Shown: positions 53,030-62,183, counted from the first letter of the stretch. The stretch is DNA of 64,000 nt from Kribbella amoyensis (GCF_007828865.1 NZ_VIVK01000001.1:620001-684000), one strand, 5' to 3'. Notes: generated by a model not told the origin, from the letters alone. A program made the numbers and translations.

Positions 53030-53695
53030 ATGCAGACCTTCGAAACCCCCGCCGCGATCTCCACCGTGCTCGACATCCCGGCCGGCACCGTCCGGTTCGT
53101 CGCCGCCGACCGCACCGAGACCACGGTCGAGGTCCGGCCCGCCAACCCGGCCAAGAGCCGCGACGTGAAGGCCACGGAGGAGACCAAGGTCGAGTACGCC
53201 GAGGGCGTGCTGCGGATCGAGGCCCCCACCAAGACCCAGATCCTCGGCAGCTCCGGCACCGTCGAGGTCACGGTCCAGCTACCCGCCGGGTCCCAGGTCG
53301 CGGCGAAGGCGGCCAGCGCCGAGCTCACCGCGGCCGGCCGATTCGGCGACTTCACCGTCGAGAGCTCGCACGGCGCGATCGAGATCGAGGAGGCCGCGAA
53401 CGTCCGGCTCACCACCCAGGCCGGGGACATCACGGTCGGCCGCCTGACCGGGGCCGGCGAGCTCAGCACCGCCAAGGGTGACCTGCGGATCACCGAGGCG
53501 GTCAGCGGCAAGATCGTCCTGACCACCCAGGCCGGCGACATCACGGTCGGCGCCGCGACCGGGGTCTCCGCCTCGCTGGACGCCGGGACCACCCTGGGCC
53601 GGATCCAGAACTCGCTCAAGAACGCCGACGGGGTGGCCGCCCTGCAGATCCACGCGACCACCTCGCACGGTGACATCTCGGCCCACTCGCTCTGA
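53030..53695 (+). CDS. DUF4097-family beta-helix-like protein
   Basis: 221 aa, ATG with AAGGAG 6 bp upstream. Repeated adhesin-like strands with the recurring motifs TTQAGDITVG and SHGAIEIEE (two TTQAGDITVG copies at about 122 and 162), the DUF4097 pattern of short beta-solenoid coils. No signal peptide, so cytoplasmic. Role unknown; genes of this type commonly accompany ABC-2 exporters or MarR regulators, matching its divergent position to the DrrAB genes. Confidence 0.85.
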   Translation: MQTFETPAAISTVLDIPAGTVRFVAADRTETTVEVRPANPAKSRDVKATEETKVEYAEGVLRIEAPTKTQILGSSGTVEVTVQLPAGSQVAAKAASAELTAAGRFGDFTVESSHGAIEIEEAANVRLTTQAGDITVGRLTGAGELSTAKGDLRITEAVSGKIVLTTQAGDITVGAATGVSASLDAGTTLGRIQNSLKNADGVAALQIHATTSHGDISAHSL

Positions 53696-53712
53696 GCATG
53701 AGGGCCGGCACC

Positions 53713-53746
53713 GGCCGCCTCTGGCCCTTCCAGGTCAGAGGCGGCC
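53713..53746. terminator. Hairpin terminator between convergent genes
   Basis: 11-bp perfect stem GGCCGCCTCTG with its complement and a 12-nt loop, 17 bp after the DUF4097 stop and 11 bp before the convergent dioxygenase stop. No T-run, as usual in GC-rich actinobacteria. Confidence 0.75.
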
Positions 53747-53757
53747 CTGCCCGGTTC

Positions 53758-54525
53758 TCAGCCGGTGCCGGTGACGTCGAGGATGAAGCGTTGCGCGGGA
53801 CTCAGCCGCTTGTACGTCTCCACCCGCAGGTACGCCTGCTGGTCGAGCTGCTGCGGGAGATGGCGCAACGCGAAGTACGAGTGCATCGCCCGGCGCGGCT
53901 TGTCGGTGGTGTTCCGCGTCCCGCCGTGCCAGAGGTGGCTGTTGAACACCACGACGGTGCCGGCCTTGCCGGTGAGCTGGACCTGGTCCGGGTGTTCGTC
54001 GGCCGGATCCGCCATCTCGTCACCGGGCATCGTGCCGCGCCGATGCGAGCCCGGGACGACCCGGGTCGCGCCGTTCTCCGGGGTGAAGTCGTCGAGCAAC
54101 CAGATCGAGTTGCACACCTCGTACTCGCCGGGCTCGACCGGATGACCGAAGTCGGCGTGCAGAGCCTGGTGCCCCTGACCAGGATGCGCCGCCCGGCTGT
54201 TCAGCGACGACAGCCGGAACTCTCCGAGGACGTGCCGCATCGCCCCCAGTACGCGCGGGTGGCTGAAGCACACCTCGAACCGCGGGTCCTTGTTCACCAG
54301 GTCGGCGAGCCGATCGGTGCCTCGTTCCTGGTGCACCTCCAACCCGGCGCGGTCACCCTCGCCCGCGGTCAACTCGGCCATCCGCTCGTTGAACGCGGCT
54401 ACCTCCTCGGCGGTCAGGATCCCCGCCAGCGGCAGGTACCCGTCCCGGTCCAGCTGGTCCTTCTCGTCCTGCGTGAGCACGTCGCCGGCGACACCGAGCT
54501 CGCGCAAAGCGGTCGTCATATCCAT
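53758..54525 (-). CDS. Phytanoyl-CoA dioxygenase-family protein (Fe(II)/2-oxoglutarate)
   Basis: 255 aa; ATG after AAGGGAG. Jelly-roll dioxygenase with iron ligands H-x-D in HADFGHP and the distal His in SHLWHGGTRN, then a 2-oxoglutarate-binding Arg nearby. Hydroxylates an unknown small molecule. Divergent (85 bp) from an AraC regulator, which probably controls it. Together with the gene at 59516 it is one of two such dioxygenases in the window, each with its own AraC gene. Confidence 0.88.
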   Translation of the reverse strand: MDMTTALRELGVAGDVLTQDEKDQLDRDGYLPLAGILTAEEVAAFNERMAELTAGEGDRAGLEVHQERGTDRLADLVNKDPRFEVCFSHPRVLGAMRHVLGEFRLSSLNSRAAHPGQGHQALHADFGHPVEPGEYEVCNSIWLLDDFTPENGATRVVPGSHRRGTMPGDEMADPADEHPDQVQLTGKAGTVVVFNSHLWHGGTRNTTDKPRRAMHSYFALRHLPQQLDQQAYLRVETYKRLSPAQRFILDVTGTG

Positions 54526-54610
54526 CCAGGCGCTCCCTTCTCAGCTGCACGAATCGATGCCAGCATCATCGGGACCCGCCCACCGGACAATGCAGAAGGC
54601 GACTGCGCTG

Positions 54611-55357
54611 ATGCACAAATCGCTTCGGCTCCTCGGCGCCGGCATCCACACCGCCGGCCCCGGCAAGGACTATCCGTCCCACGCCCACACCTCGTGGGAG
54701 CTGGTGTACTACGTGCGCGGGCGGATCACCTGCCCGATCGGCGACGACACGTATGCGGCGACCCCCGGTACCGTCCTGCTCACCCCACCCCGCACCTGGC
54801 ACGCCGAGCTCAGCCGCTCCGGGTACACCAACCGCTTCCTCCAGGTCGACGCCACGAGTACCTGGCCCTGGCCCCGCATCTGCTACGACGACGGCAGCCG
54901 CAGCCTCGGCCGGATCTTCGACGCCCTGGTCCAGGAGAGCGCCCAACCCCGAGCCGACACCGACCGCCTCTGCACCCTGCTCCTCGGCGAACTCGACATC
55001 CACCTCCGCCGCGCAGCCGCCGCCACCGAACCGACCACCGCCGAGAAGCTGGTCGCGCAAGCCGAGCGCATCTTCGAGGAACGCTTCGCCACCGGCCTCC
55101 GAGTCAGCCAGGTCGCCGCCGAACTCGGCCTCTCCCCCTCGAACCTCCGCGCCACCTACGCCACCCTCCGCGGCACCAGCCCCAGCGCGGCCCTCCAACA
55201 GGTCCGCCTCCGCCACGCCCTCGGCCTGATCCGCAACTCGAACCTCCCCCTCCAAGCCATCGCCAGCCTCACCGGCTACCACTCGGCAAGCCACCTCAGC
55301 CGCCACGTCAAAGCAGCCACCGGCAAACCCCCAGGCACCCTCCGCACCACCGCCTGA
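54611..55357 (+). CDS. AraC-family transcriptional regulator
   Basis: 248 aa from ATG 54611 (AAGGCGA upstream; ATG 54590 is an alternative). N-terminal cupin sensor with HAHTSWELVYYVRG, C-terminal double HTH at about 155-245 (VSQVAAELGLSPSNLRATY, then IASLTGYHSASHLSRHVKAA). Divergent from the phytanoyl-CoA dioxygenase-like gene, the probable target. Confidence 0.9.
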   Translation: MHKSLRLLGAGIHTAGPGKDYPSHAHTSWELVYYVRGRITCPIGDDTYAATPGTVLLTPPRTWHAELSRSGYTNRFLQVDATSTWPWPRICYDDGSRSLGRIFDALVQESAQPRADTDRLCTLLLGELDIHLRRAAAATEPTTAEKLVAQAERIFEERFATGLRVSQVAAELGLSPSNLRATYATLRGTSPSAALQQVRLRHALGLIRNSNLPLQAIASLTGYHSASHLSRHVKAATGKPPGTLRTTA

Positions 55358-55426
55358 ACGAACTTGGTGAACGTTCCCCGCTCGAGCTCAGGAGTCGCGA
55401 CCCGGGCCGGCGGTAGTTTGGCGGGC

Positions 55427-56117
55427 GTGGACGAACCGCTGATCGCAAGGGGATTCTGGGGACCGCGACAGGAGGGGCCGGATCGGATCGCCGACAAGTT
55501 GCTTGCGTTCCTCGAAGGGCTGGATGAGGTCGTCGGGGACAGTATTCGGTGGTCGTCTCCCGAGCTTCCGGGGCAGTCACTCGCCGAGCCGCCGAATGCT
55601 CGGCGCGTGATCGCTGACGCGTTCCGGGCGAACACCGATGCTCCCCACCTCGGGATCAACCAGGCGTACGGCGGGCGCGGGCAGCAGATCCCGAAGATCC
55701 GGATCGCGATGGGTGTGGGGCGGTACGCCGAATCCCCGCAGGTGCGGAACACCTTCGTGCTGCGGTGGTACGGGAGCGACGCGCTCGCCGAGCAGATCCT
55801 GCGGCGGCTCGTGTCGGTGTGGGATCCGGACTGGGGCGATGACATCGAGGTCTCTCACCGACGCTCTGGCCGGGCTGCAGGGTGCCGGCAAGCCAGGCCC
55901 GGACATCGGGTACCTGAGCTACCTCTCCGAGGGACGGGCGCAGGCCTTGCCCGGTGGCCTGGACCAGCACCTGGTGAAGCTCGACCACGGCGGCGTCATC
56001 ATCGGTTCGGGTCAGGGCAGCGGCTTCCTGACAGTGGAGCAGGCCGCCGATCTCGCCGAGGCTCTCAGGCCCGGCGAAGCCTTCTCGCCGACGCCGACCT
56101 CGCGCAGCAAGCTCTGA
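55427..56117 (+). pseudogene. Frameshifted Imm52-like immunity protein gene
   Basis: GTG 55427 lies exactly 7 bp after TAGTTT (leaderless). Reading goes from ARGFWGPRQEGPDRIADKL through DPDWGDDIEV, as in Imm52-family immunity proteins, then must shift by one base at the GG at 55849-55850 to continue as SLTDALAGLQGAGKPGPDIG to the stop at 56117. Without the shift the frame runs on into tRNA-adjacent DNA. Imm52 proteins neutralise toxins of contact-dependent or type VI/VII systems; no toxin gene is nearby. An added G, real or sequencing error, explains the break. Confidence 0.72.
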
Positions 56118-56142
56118 GGCTTCGAATGCCTGGGGCACAACA

Positions 56143-56185
56143 AGAACCGCCCCTGACCGCGTTTCCGCAGGTCAGGGGCGGTTCT
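56143..56185. terminator. Hairpin terminator between the Imm52-like gene and tRNA-Tyr
   Basis: Perfect 16-bp stem (56143-56158 with 56170-56185) and 11-nt loop, 8 bp past the tRNA-Tyr 3' end on the minus strand and 25 bp after the Imm52-like stop on the plus strand. Likely bidirectional. Confidence 0.85.
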
Positions 56186-56193
56186 ACTCCCTG

Positions 56194-56276
56194 TGGCAGG
56201 TGCAGGGTTCGAACCTGCGTAGGCTAACGCCGACAGATTTACAGTCTGCTCCCTTTGGCCGCTCGGGCAACCTGCC
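56194..56276 (-). tRNA. tRNA-Tyr (GTA)
   Basis: 83-nt class II tRNA: acceptor GGCAGGT/ACCTGCC, anticodon loop CTGTAAA with GTA, long variable arm, T-loop TTCGAAC; CCA not encoded. Divergent from yajQ by 82 bp. Confidence 0.94.
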
Positions 56277-56358
56277 AGGGTGGTGCCGGTCCGAGGACCG
56301 GCGGGAGAGACGATACAACAGACTGCACCCCTGACAGCAAATCGGAAAGGAAGTGCCC

Positions 56359-56850
56359 ATGGCTTCGGAGTCCTCCTTCGACATCGTGAACAAGGTCGAC
56401 CGTCAGGAGGTGGACAACGCCGTGAACCAGGCGGGGAAGGAGATCAGCCAGCGGTTCGACTTCAAGAACGTCGACGCGGGCATCAAGTGGTCCGGGGAGA
56501 ACATCGACCTGCAGGCGAACACCGAGGAGCGGGTGAACGCCGTGCTGGACGTGTTCAAGGACAAGCTGGTGAAGCGGCAGATCTCGCTGAAGGGGCTGGA
56601 CGCCGACGAGCCGAAGCTGTCCGGGAAGATCTACAAGATCACCGCGTCGATCAGCGCCGGCATTACCCAGGAGAACGCGAAGAAGCTGTCCAAGCTGATC
56701 CGCGACGAGGGCCCCAAGGGCGTCAAGGCGCAGATCCAGGGCGAGGAGCTCCGGGTCTCCAGCAAGAGCCGCGACGACCTGCAGGCGGTCCAGTCGCTGA
56801 TCAAGGGCCAGGACCTGGACTTCGCCGTCCAGTTCGTGAACTACCGCTGA
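56359..56850 (+). CDS. yajQ: YajQ-family (UPF0234) cyclic-di-nucleotide/RNA-binding protein
   Basis: 163 aa from ATG with GGAAG 5 bp upstream. Full-length match to the family: [30 protein letters not shown], then [19 protein letters not shown] and FAVQFVNYR. Two ferredoxin-like domains binding nucleotides; members bind c-di-GMP in some bacteria and tRNA/phage factors in others. Cytoplasmic, single gene. Confidence 0.95.
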   Translation: MASESSFDIVNKVDRQEVDNAVNQAGKEISQRFDFKNVDAGIKWSGENIDLQANTEERVNAVLDVFKDKLVKRQISLKGLDADEPKLSGKIYKITASISAGITQENAKKLSKLIRDEGPKGVKAQIQGEELRVSSKSRDDLQAVQSLIKGQDLDFAVQFVNYR

Positions 56851-56907
56851 TCCCAGGCCCGGCCAATTCGGTCGCCAGCCGCCGGTTGGCCGGGCATCCT
56901 GGGGTCC

Positions 56908-57836
56908 GTGGACGACAGACTGCGGGACTGGATCCGCGCCGACTTCGGGCTGAACGTGGCCGAGATCACGTCCGTCGGGCACGGTGCCGACATCGCGGCG
57001 CAGGTCTGGGAGGCGGTCGCCGCCGAGGGCCGGTACGCCGTGAAGTGGAGTGCGGCTGGTTCGGATACGGGACACGAGGTGGCTGCGTTTCTGGCGGACT
57101 CCGGTGTCGCCGGGATCCCGCAGCTCGTGCGTACCGTCGCGGGTGGCTGTGGGGCTACCACGAGGGCAAGCGGCTCACCGTGACTCCGTGGATCGACGGG
57201 ACGCGCGCTGCCGATGACGGGCTGTCGCTGGAGGAGTGGGGCGAGTACGGCGCGCTCCTTGCTCAGGTGCACGCCGCTGAGCCGCCCGCCGTACTACGGG
57301 ACGCGCTCCCCCGGTTCAGTCCGGTCAGTGAAAGCACACCGGCTCTCGCCGAGGAGATCCGTACCCGGCTCGCCATCGAGCCCGTGGACGAGGTGGAGGC
57401 CGAGTTGGCCGCCGTGTGGACGCAGTACGACGAGGTCATCACCACGTTGGTGGGGACCGCGCCGCCGGAGCCGAGTGGGCCGAAGGTGGTTTGTCATGCG
57501 GATCCGCATCTCGGCAACGTGCTGGTCGACGGGCGGGTGCACCTGATCGACTGGGACGACGTGGTGCTCGCGCCGCGGGAGCAGGACCTGATGTTCATGC
57601 TCGGCGGGATGGGCGCGGTCGGCCCCACCGCGCCCGAACACCTGAGCGCCTTCCTTACCGGGTACGGCGACGTCGGCATCGACCAGGACGCCGTCCGGTA
57701 CTACCGCCACCTCCGCGCTCGCGAGGACGTCGTCGGCTGGTCGCACCAGGTGATCACCGGCCCCGACCGCGAGGAAGCCCTCACCATCACCCGCGGCATC
57801 CTCGAACACGGCCTCGCCCCACTCGCCCTCAGCTGA
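56908..57836 (+). pseudogene. Frameshifted aminoglycoside/spectinomycin phosphotransferase-like gene
   Basis: GTG 56908 starts a frame ending near 57131 (QLVRTVAG); the remainder continues in the frame reading GWLWGYHEGKRLTVTPWIDG up to 57836. A single-base deletion around 57128-57136 reconnects an otherwise continuous 309-residue APH-type protein with Brenner's motif HADPHLGNVLV, metal-binding IDWDDVVLAP and the family's REQDLMFMLGG. APH/choline kinase-type enzymes phosphorylate antibiotics or small alcohols. Unless corrected by programmed frameshifting or a sequence error, the gene is inactive. Confidence 0.8.
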
Positions 57837-57853
57837 ACCAAGGCCCCCGCAAA

Positions 57854-58549
57854 CTATCGGCCGACAGCCGCGCAGACGCAGGCCTTGTTGCCGTCCACGT
57901 CGGCGAGCACGGTGTACGACGGGGCCTCGCTGTCGTCGACCACGGTCCCGCCCGCGGCGACGGCGGCCGCGATCCGTTCCTCGGCGAACTCGGCCGGGAC
58001 CCACATATCGAGGTGGAACCGCTGCCGCGGGGTCTCGTGCTCGTCGGTCCCCTGGAACCACAGGATCGGTACCCGCTCGGTCAGGTCGCGCACGTCGTCG
58101 GAGATCGTCCCGCGGCCCGCGGCGTCGGTACTCCCGGTCAGCAGCGCGGCCCACATCGGCGCGATCTTGGCCGCGTTCGCGGTGTCCAGGGCGAGCTCGA
58201 TCGTGAGGATCCCGGCCGGGTCGGCGGTCAGTCCCTGCTCAGCGGCGAGCTCGGTGATCCGGCCGGCCAGGTCGACGTCCTTCTGGGTCACCCATTCGAC
58301 GACGTGCTCCTGACCGGCATCATCGCGGTAGATCGCGTCCCGGCTGATCAGCTTGAAGTCGACGAACCCGTCCCCGAGCGTCGTCCGCGGATGATGCCCC
58401 GCCGCGTCCCCCGCCGAAGCCACCGCCGCGACGAACCGCGCCCCGGCCCCGAAGTCCTCGACCAGGTACCGAGCGTGCAGCCCCTGACCCAGCTTCCGCC
58501 AGTCAGCCAGCCCAAGCTCGGCGATCTGCGCATCCCTCAACATGTCCAT
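57854..58549 (-). CDS. Pterin-4a-carbinolamine dehydratase-like plus VOC fusion protein
   Basis: 231 aa. Residues 10-85 resemble the pterin carbinolamine dehydratase fold with the conserved AGHHPRTTL (catalytic HHP) and W17. Residues 110-231 are a glyoxalase-like VOC domain (RFHLDMWVPAEFAEERI, DVDGNKACVC). The pair may form a standalone dehydratase with a second ligand-binding module. Cytoplasmic; converges on the phosphotransferase gene. Confidence 0.78.
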   Translation of the reverse strand: MDMLRDAQIAELGLADWRKLGQGLHARYLVEDFGAGARFVAAVASAGDAAGHHPRTTLGDGFVDFKLISRDAIYRDDAGQEHVVEWVTQKDVDLAGRITELAAEQGLTADPAGILTIELALDTANAAKIAPMWAALLTGSTDAAGRGTISDDVRDLTERVPILWFQGTDEHETPRQRFHLDMWVPAEFAEERIAAAVAAGGTVVDDSEAPSYTVLADVDGNKACVCAAVGR

Positions 58550-58603
58550 ACCGGCGACGATAATCCCGATTCCGGACGATCCACTTCCGCAAAAGACCGC
58601 GCT

Positions 58604-59407
58604 TCAGGACGGACTTCCCAGCACCGTGGTGCGGATCGCTCTCGGGGAGCCGCCGAGTTCGCGGTGGCAGGCTTTGTTGAAGGCTTGCAGGTCCGGGATG
58701 CCGACCGAGGCCGCGATCGCCGGGATCGACAAGGTGGACGCCATCAGCAGGTGGCGGGCCCGGGTGAGGCGGCGCTGCCGGAGGTACGCGATCACCGTCG
58801 TCCCCGTCTCGGTGTGGAACAGGCGGGTCAGGTGGTTGTGCGAGACCCCGGCGACGCGGGCGAGCGCGGGGACCGTCAACGGGCGGGCCAGGTTCGCCTC
58901 GATGTACGCGATCGCGGCCGCCACCGCCGGGTGCGTGGTCTGCCCGCCGCTCTCCCCCGCGGACCCGAGCTGGACGACCCGCCACAACGCGGTCCACACC
59001 TCGGCCACCACCCGGGGCGAACCACTGGGTGACACCTCGAGCGCCGAGCGGAGCAGGTCGCTCAGTACCGGTGCAGCTGCCCCCGCGTCCTGGACCACGG
59101 GGAGGCGCAGTTCCTCACCACCGGGCCGTGGACGGAAGTGGACGTACAGGTGCTCCGAGCGGCCGCGGTACCGGAACTCGGCCTCGACGCCGGCCGGGGT
59201 CACGCTGACGTACCCCGGGGCGACCGCGTACGTCGTGCCGTCCACGGTGAGCTCGGCGGAGTAGTTGTACAGGTGGAGCTGCCAGAGGTCGGGCAGCAGG
59301 TACACGTCGCGCAGACTGCGGACGCCGTGGATCCCCGCGCCGACGTTCAGCACCTCGGGCGGCTCAGCCAAGGCTAACCGAAGCGATCGGGGCGAGGACG
59401 TGGACAC
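58604..59407 (-). CDS. AraC-family transcriptional regulator
   Basis: 267 aa, GTG start. N-terminal cupin-type arabinose-binding-like domain (about 20-100) and C-terminal AraC HTH at 165-265 (VPALARVAGVSHNHLTRLF and IAASVGIPDLQAFNKACH). Divergent from the dioxygenase operon at 59516 with 108 bp between starts, so it is the likely activator of that operon. Confidence 0.9.
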   Translation of the reverse strand: MSTSSPRSLRLALAEPPEVLNVGAGIHGVRSLRDVYLLPDLWQLHLYNYSAELTVDGTTYAVAPGYVSVTPAGVEAEFRYRGRSEHLYVHFRPRPGGEELRLPVVQDAGAAAPVLSDLLRSALEVSPSGSPRVVAEVWTALWRVVQLGSAGESGGQTTHPAVAAAIAYIEANLARPLTVPALARVAGVSHNHLTRLFHTETGTTVIAYLRQRRLTRARHLLMASTLSIPAIAASVGIPDLQAFNKACHRELGGSPRAIRTTVLGSPS

Positions 59408-59515
59408 GGTGAAAATTTACCACCAGTGGTGATCACAGCCCACGCGAAACAAGGGCATCGAAACCTAGCCTGGACGAGTAGGAACCACCAAGGACCTCGC
59501 CCACCAGGGAGAGAC

Positions 59516-60379
59516 ATGACCCACCCGCATCGCAAGAACCTCCTCACCTCGGTCCAGATGGCGCACTTCGTCGCGACCGGCGCGCTCCGGATGGACGCCG
59601 TCGTGCCCGACGAGATGAACCAGCAGGCGATCGACGTCCTGCAGGCCGGCATCCCCGGCGTCCCGTACGGCACCCCGCTGTCGGAGGCGTTCGCCGGCAG
59701 CGAGTTCGTGCAGCGGCTGGTCCAGCTGCCCGAGGTCGCCGGGGCGATCCACAGCCTGGTCGGCCCGGAGCCGACCGTCGACCACCACGCGGTGCACATC
59801 CGTAAGGCGAACGAGGGCGAGGCGCAGAACCTGCACGGGGACGCGATCATCGACGTCCGCGAGGACGCCTTCGACGTGCAGCTGATGTACTACCCGCAGG
59901 AGGTGACGCTCGAGATGGGCGGCACCCTGAGCGTGCCCGGCAGCCACCTGCGCCGGACCAACGAGTCCGACACCGGCCGGTACCAGAACCTGCTCGGCCA
60001 GACCCGGCTCACCTGCCCGGCCGGCACCGTGGTCTTCCTGCACCACGGCATCTGGCACGGCGGCCGCCGCAACGACAGCGCGATCGACCGGTACATGTTC
60101 AAGATCCGGTTCAACCCGACCGTCCGCCAGGTCCGGCTGTGGAACACCGAGGACCTGTACGACGACGCGGTCGCGACCGAGCTGAAGCAGACGTTCCCCT
60201 GGTACGAGAACGCCACCGGCCGGCTGGAGATCTACAACCGGGTCAAGCTCTGGCAGGCCATCACCGGCGACGACACGTTCGACCCGGACTACTGGGTGAC
60301 CCGGGTGTCGAACCGCCCGCAGCGCGTCGTCGCCCAGCGCAGCCTGAACCCGCACGCCGCGAAGAAGGAGATGGTATGA
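59516..60379 (+). CDS. Phytanoyl-CoA dioxygenase-like protein (Fe(II)/2-oxoglutarate)
   Basis: 287 aa from ATG after AGGGAG. Iron ligands in LHGDAIIDV (H-x-D) and HHGIWHGGRRN (distal His), followed by an Arg for 2-oxoglutarate. Cytoplasmic. Forms a coupled pair with the 110-aa gene that overlaps its stop (ATGA). Product and substrate unknown. Probably under the divergent AraC regulator. Confidence 0.88.
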   Translation: MTHPHRKNLLTSVQMAHFVATGALRMDAVVPDEMNQQAIDVLQAGIPGVPYGTPLSEAFAGSEFVQRLVQLPEVAGAIHSLVGPEPTVDHHAVHIRKANEGEAQNLHGDAIIDVREDAFDVQLMYYPQEVTLEMGGTLSVPGSHLRRTNESDTGRYQNLLGQTRLTCPAGTVVFLHHGIWHGGRRNDSAIDRYMFKIRFNPTVRQVRLWNTEDLYDDAVATELKQTFPWYENATGRLEIYNRVKLWQAITGDDTFDPDYWVTRVSNRPQRVVAQRSLNPHAAKKEMV

Positions 60380-60708
60380 CCGCCACTGCCCAAGACACCG
60401 GCGCTGCCACCGGCGCCGGCACCCCGCAGACGACGGTGCGCCAGCAGGTCCTGGTGCTCTACCTGGCCTCGTCGGCGCTGGACTCCCGGACCGTCGGCTG
60501 GTCCACCTACGACGGCACCGGCGGCACCTCGCCGACGACCGGTGACAGCGACGTCCCGCCGTACGCGAGCGGGCTGGACGCGCTGAAGGACGGCTGGCGG
60601 CTGTTCCAGGCCGCGCAGCTGCTGCCGCCGCAGCACGGGCACGAGTACGACGTGTCGTTCCTGAAGCACGAGTTCTTCTTCGAGAAGCTGGTCGACACCG
60701 CTTCCTGA
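60376..60708 (+). CDS. Small unknown protein coupled to the dioxygenase
   Basis: 110 aa, start overlapping the dioxygenase stop (ATGA), so translation is coupled. N-terminal 20 residues are Thr/Ala-rich and low-complexity; the rest is compact, with a hydrophobic strand (VLVLYLASSALD), YDGTGG loop, and helical C-terminus YDVSFLKHEFFFEKLVD. No family recognised and no membrane segment. Its fixed position suggests a partner or accessory subunit. Confidence 0.7.
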   Translation: MTATAQDTGAATGAGTPQTTVRQQVLVLYLASSALDSRTVGWSTYDGTGGTSPTTGDSDVPPYASGLDALKDGWRLFQAAQLLPPQHGHEYDVSFLKHEFFFEKLVDTAS

Positions 60709-60735
60709 TCGGCACCGCTTTCTGGTTCCACCACC

Positions 60736-60779
60736 GACGCCGTCGGACACCGCGAAACCGAGCGGTGTCCGGCGGCGTT
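60736..60779. terminator. Hairpin terminator between convergent operons
   Basis: 18-bp stem (60736-60753 and 60762-60779) with two G-U-type mismatches and an 8-nt loop, 27 bp after the small gene's stop and 3 bp before the GH32 stop. Confidence 0.78.
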
Positions 60780-60782
60780 CGG

Positions 60783-62168
60783 TCAGGTCCAGATCGAGCC
60801 GAGCCGGTGCACGGCGAGGTCGGTCAGGACCACCGGGCCGTCGGCGACCAGCTCGATCCCGTCACCCCCTGACCCGCTGTCGAAGTCGACGTTGAGGCAC
60901 TCGTAGAACAGGCCGTCCTGGGCGAAGATCTCGAGCTGCCCCCGATCCACCAGCAGCCGCACCGTCAGTACCCCGTTCGGTGCGGTCGGCAACGAGTGAC
61001 CGTCCAGCGTGACCGCCGCGACGTCGTACGTCACGTCCCGGCCGGAGGTACCGTCGGCAACGACCCGCAGCCGGAAGGTGATCGAGCCCGCCTCGGTCGC
61101 GCCAAGATCAATGGTCGCCGCGAGTTCGTACGTCTCGGCCGCCTCGCCCGCGAGCAGGGCGCAAGCTTCCTCGGGAGTGAGCCGGCCAGGCTGCCAGGTC
61201 GACGACGAGTGCCGCAGAGTACGGAGCTCGTCCACCGGTTCGCTGGCCAACCGCGGCCCCTCCGGTGTGGACACCAGCCGCTGTTCCACCGCGAGGCTCA
61301 GGTTGCCGGTCCAGACGGACCCGCTGTTCTTGCCCTGCCACGCCACCGTGACCACGCGGCCGTCGGGCAGGTTGTCGAACGACTGGGCCGCGTAGTAGTC
61401 GCTCGCCGCCGGACCCGGGTTCCTCGTGATCGTCTGCGGCTCGGTCCAGTCCGTGTGGAACTCACGTCCGTCGAAGTCGCCGACCAGGTACGAGCCGCGG
61501 CCGTCGCGGAGTACCCAGTGAAGGTCGGTGAGGTCGCCGTCGAGCGGCATCAGGGTGAAGTCCGGGCACTCGAACGCCCAACCGGCGGTGATCCGGCTGG
61601 TGCGTTCCCAGCTGAGCAGGTCGGCCGAGACGAAGAAGTCCAGCCCGTTGCCGTCGTTGTCGGACCAGACCACCATCACCCAACGCTCGGTCGGCGGATG
61701 CCAGACCACCTTCGGGTCCCGGCTCTCCCGGCCGCTCGGCTGCGCGATCACCCGGCCCTCGTCGTACGCGGTGAACGTGAAGCCACCGTCCAGGCTGTAG
61801 AACGTCCGCACCCCCTGGGTCCCGGTGAACACCAGGATCGGATCGTGGTCGCCGTCCTTCAGACCGGACGTGTTCCGCACGTCGACCACGCCGCCACCGG
61901 ACCACAGCTCACCGACGTGCTGCTCCGGGTTGAGCGCGATCGGCTGCTGCTCCCAGCGGACCAGGTCGGTACTGGTCGCGTGGCCCCAGTGCATCGTGTC
62001 CCACACCAGGCTGTTCGGTGCGTGCTGGTAGTACAGGTGGTACGTCCCGCGGTAGTGCAGCAGCCCGTTCGGGTCGTTCATCCACCCACCGCGGGTACTG
62101 AAGTGGTACTGGCCGCGGTTGGCCTCCTGGTAGTCGGTCGCGGGGTAGGGCATCGTCTCTGCGGTCAT
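60783..62168 (-). CDS. GH32 glycoside hydrolase (levanase/fructan beta-fructosidase type)
   Basis: 461 aa, no signal peptide, ATG with GGAAGG upstream. Five-bladed propeller with the three GH32 carboxylates: D in WMNDPNG, D in SRDPKV, E in ECPDF; beta-sandwich from about 315. Hydrolyses beta-fructosides or sucrose-type oligosaccharides in the cytoplasm. Second gene of an operon with GH172 (15 bp gap). Confidence 0.93.
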   Translation of the reverse strand: MTAETMPYPATDYQEANRGQYHFSTRGGWMNDPNGLLHYRGTYHLYYQHAPNSLVWDTMHWGHATSTDLVRWEQQPIALNPEQHVGELWSGGGVVDVRNTSGLKDGDHDPILVFTGTQGVRTFYSLDGGFTFTAYDEGRVIAQPSGRESRDPKVVWHPPTERWVMVVWSDNDGNGLDFFVSADLLSWERTSRITAGWAFECPDFTLMPLDGDLTDLHWVLRDGRGSYLVGDFDGREFHTDWTEPQTITRNPGPAASDYYAAQSFDNLPDGRVVTVAWQGKNSGSVWTGNLSLAVEQRLVSTPEGPRLASEPVDELRTLRHSSSTWQPGRLTPEEACALLAGEAAETYELAATIDLGATEAGSITFRLRVVADGTSGRDVTYDVAAVTLDGHSLPTAPNGVLTVRLLVDRGQLEIFAQDGLFYECLNVDFDSGSGGDGIELVADGPVVLTDLAVHRLGSIWT

Positions 62169-62183
62169 CGAGCACCTTCCGTA

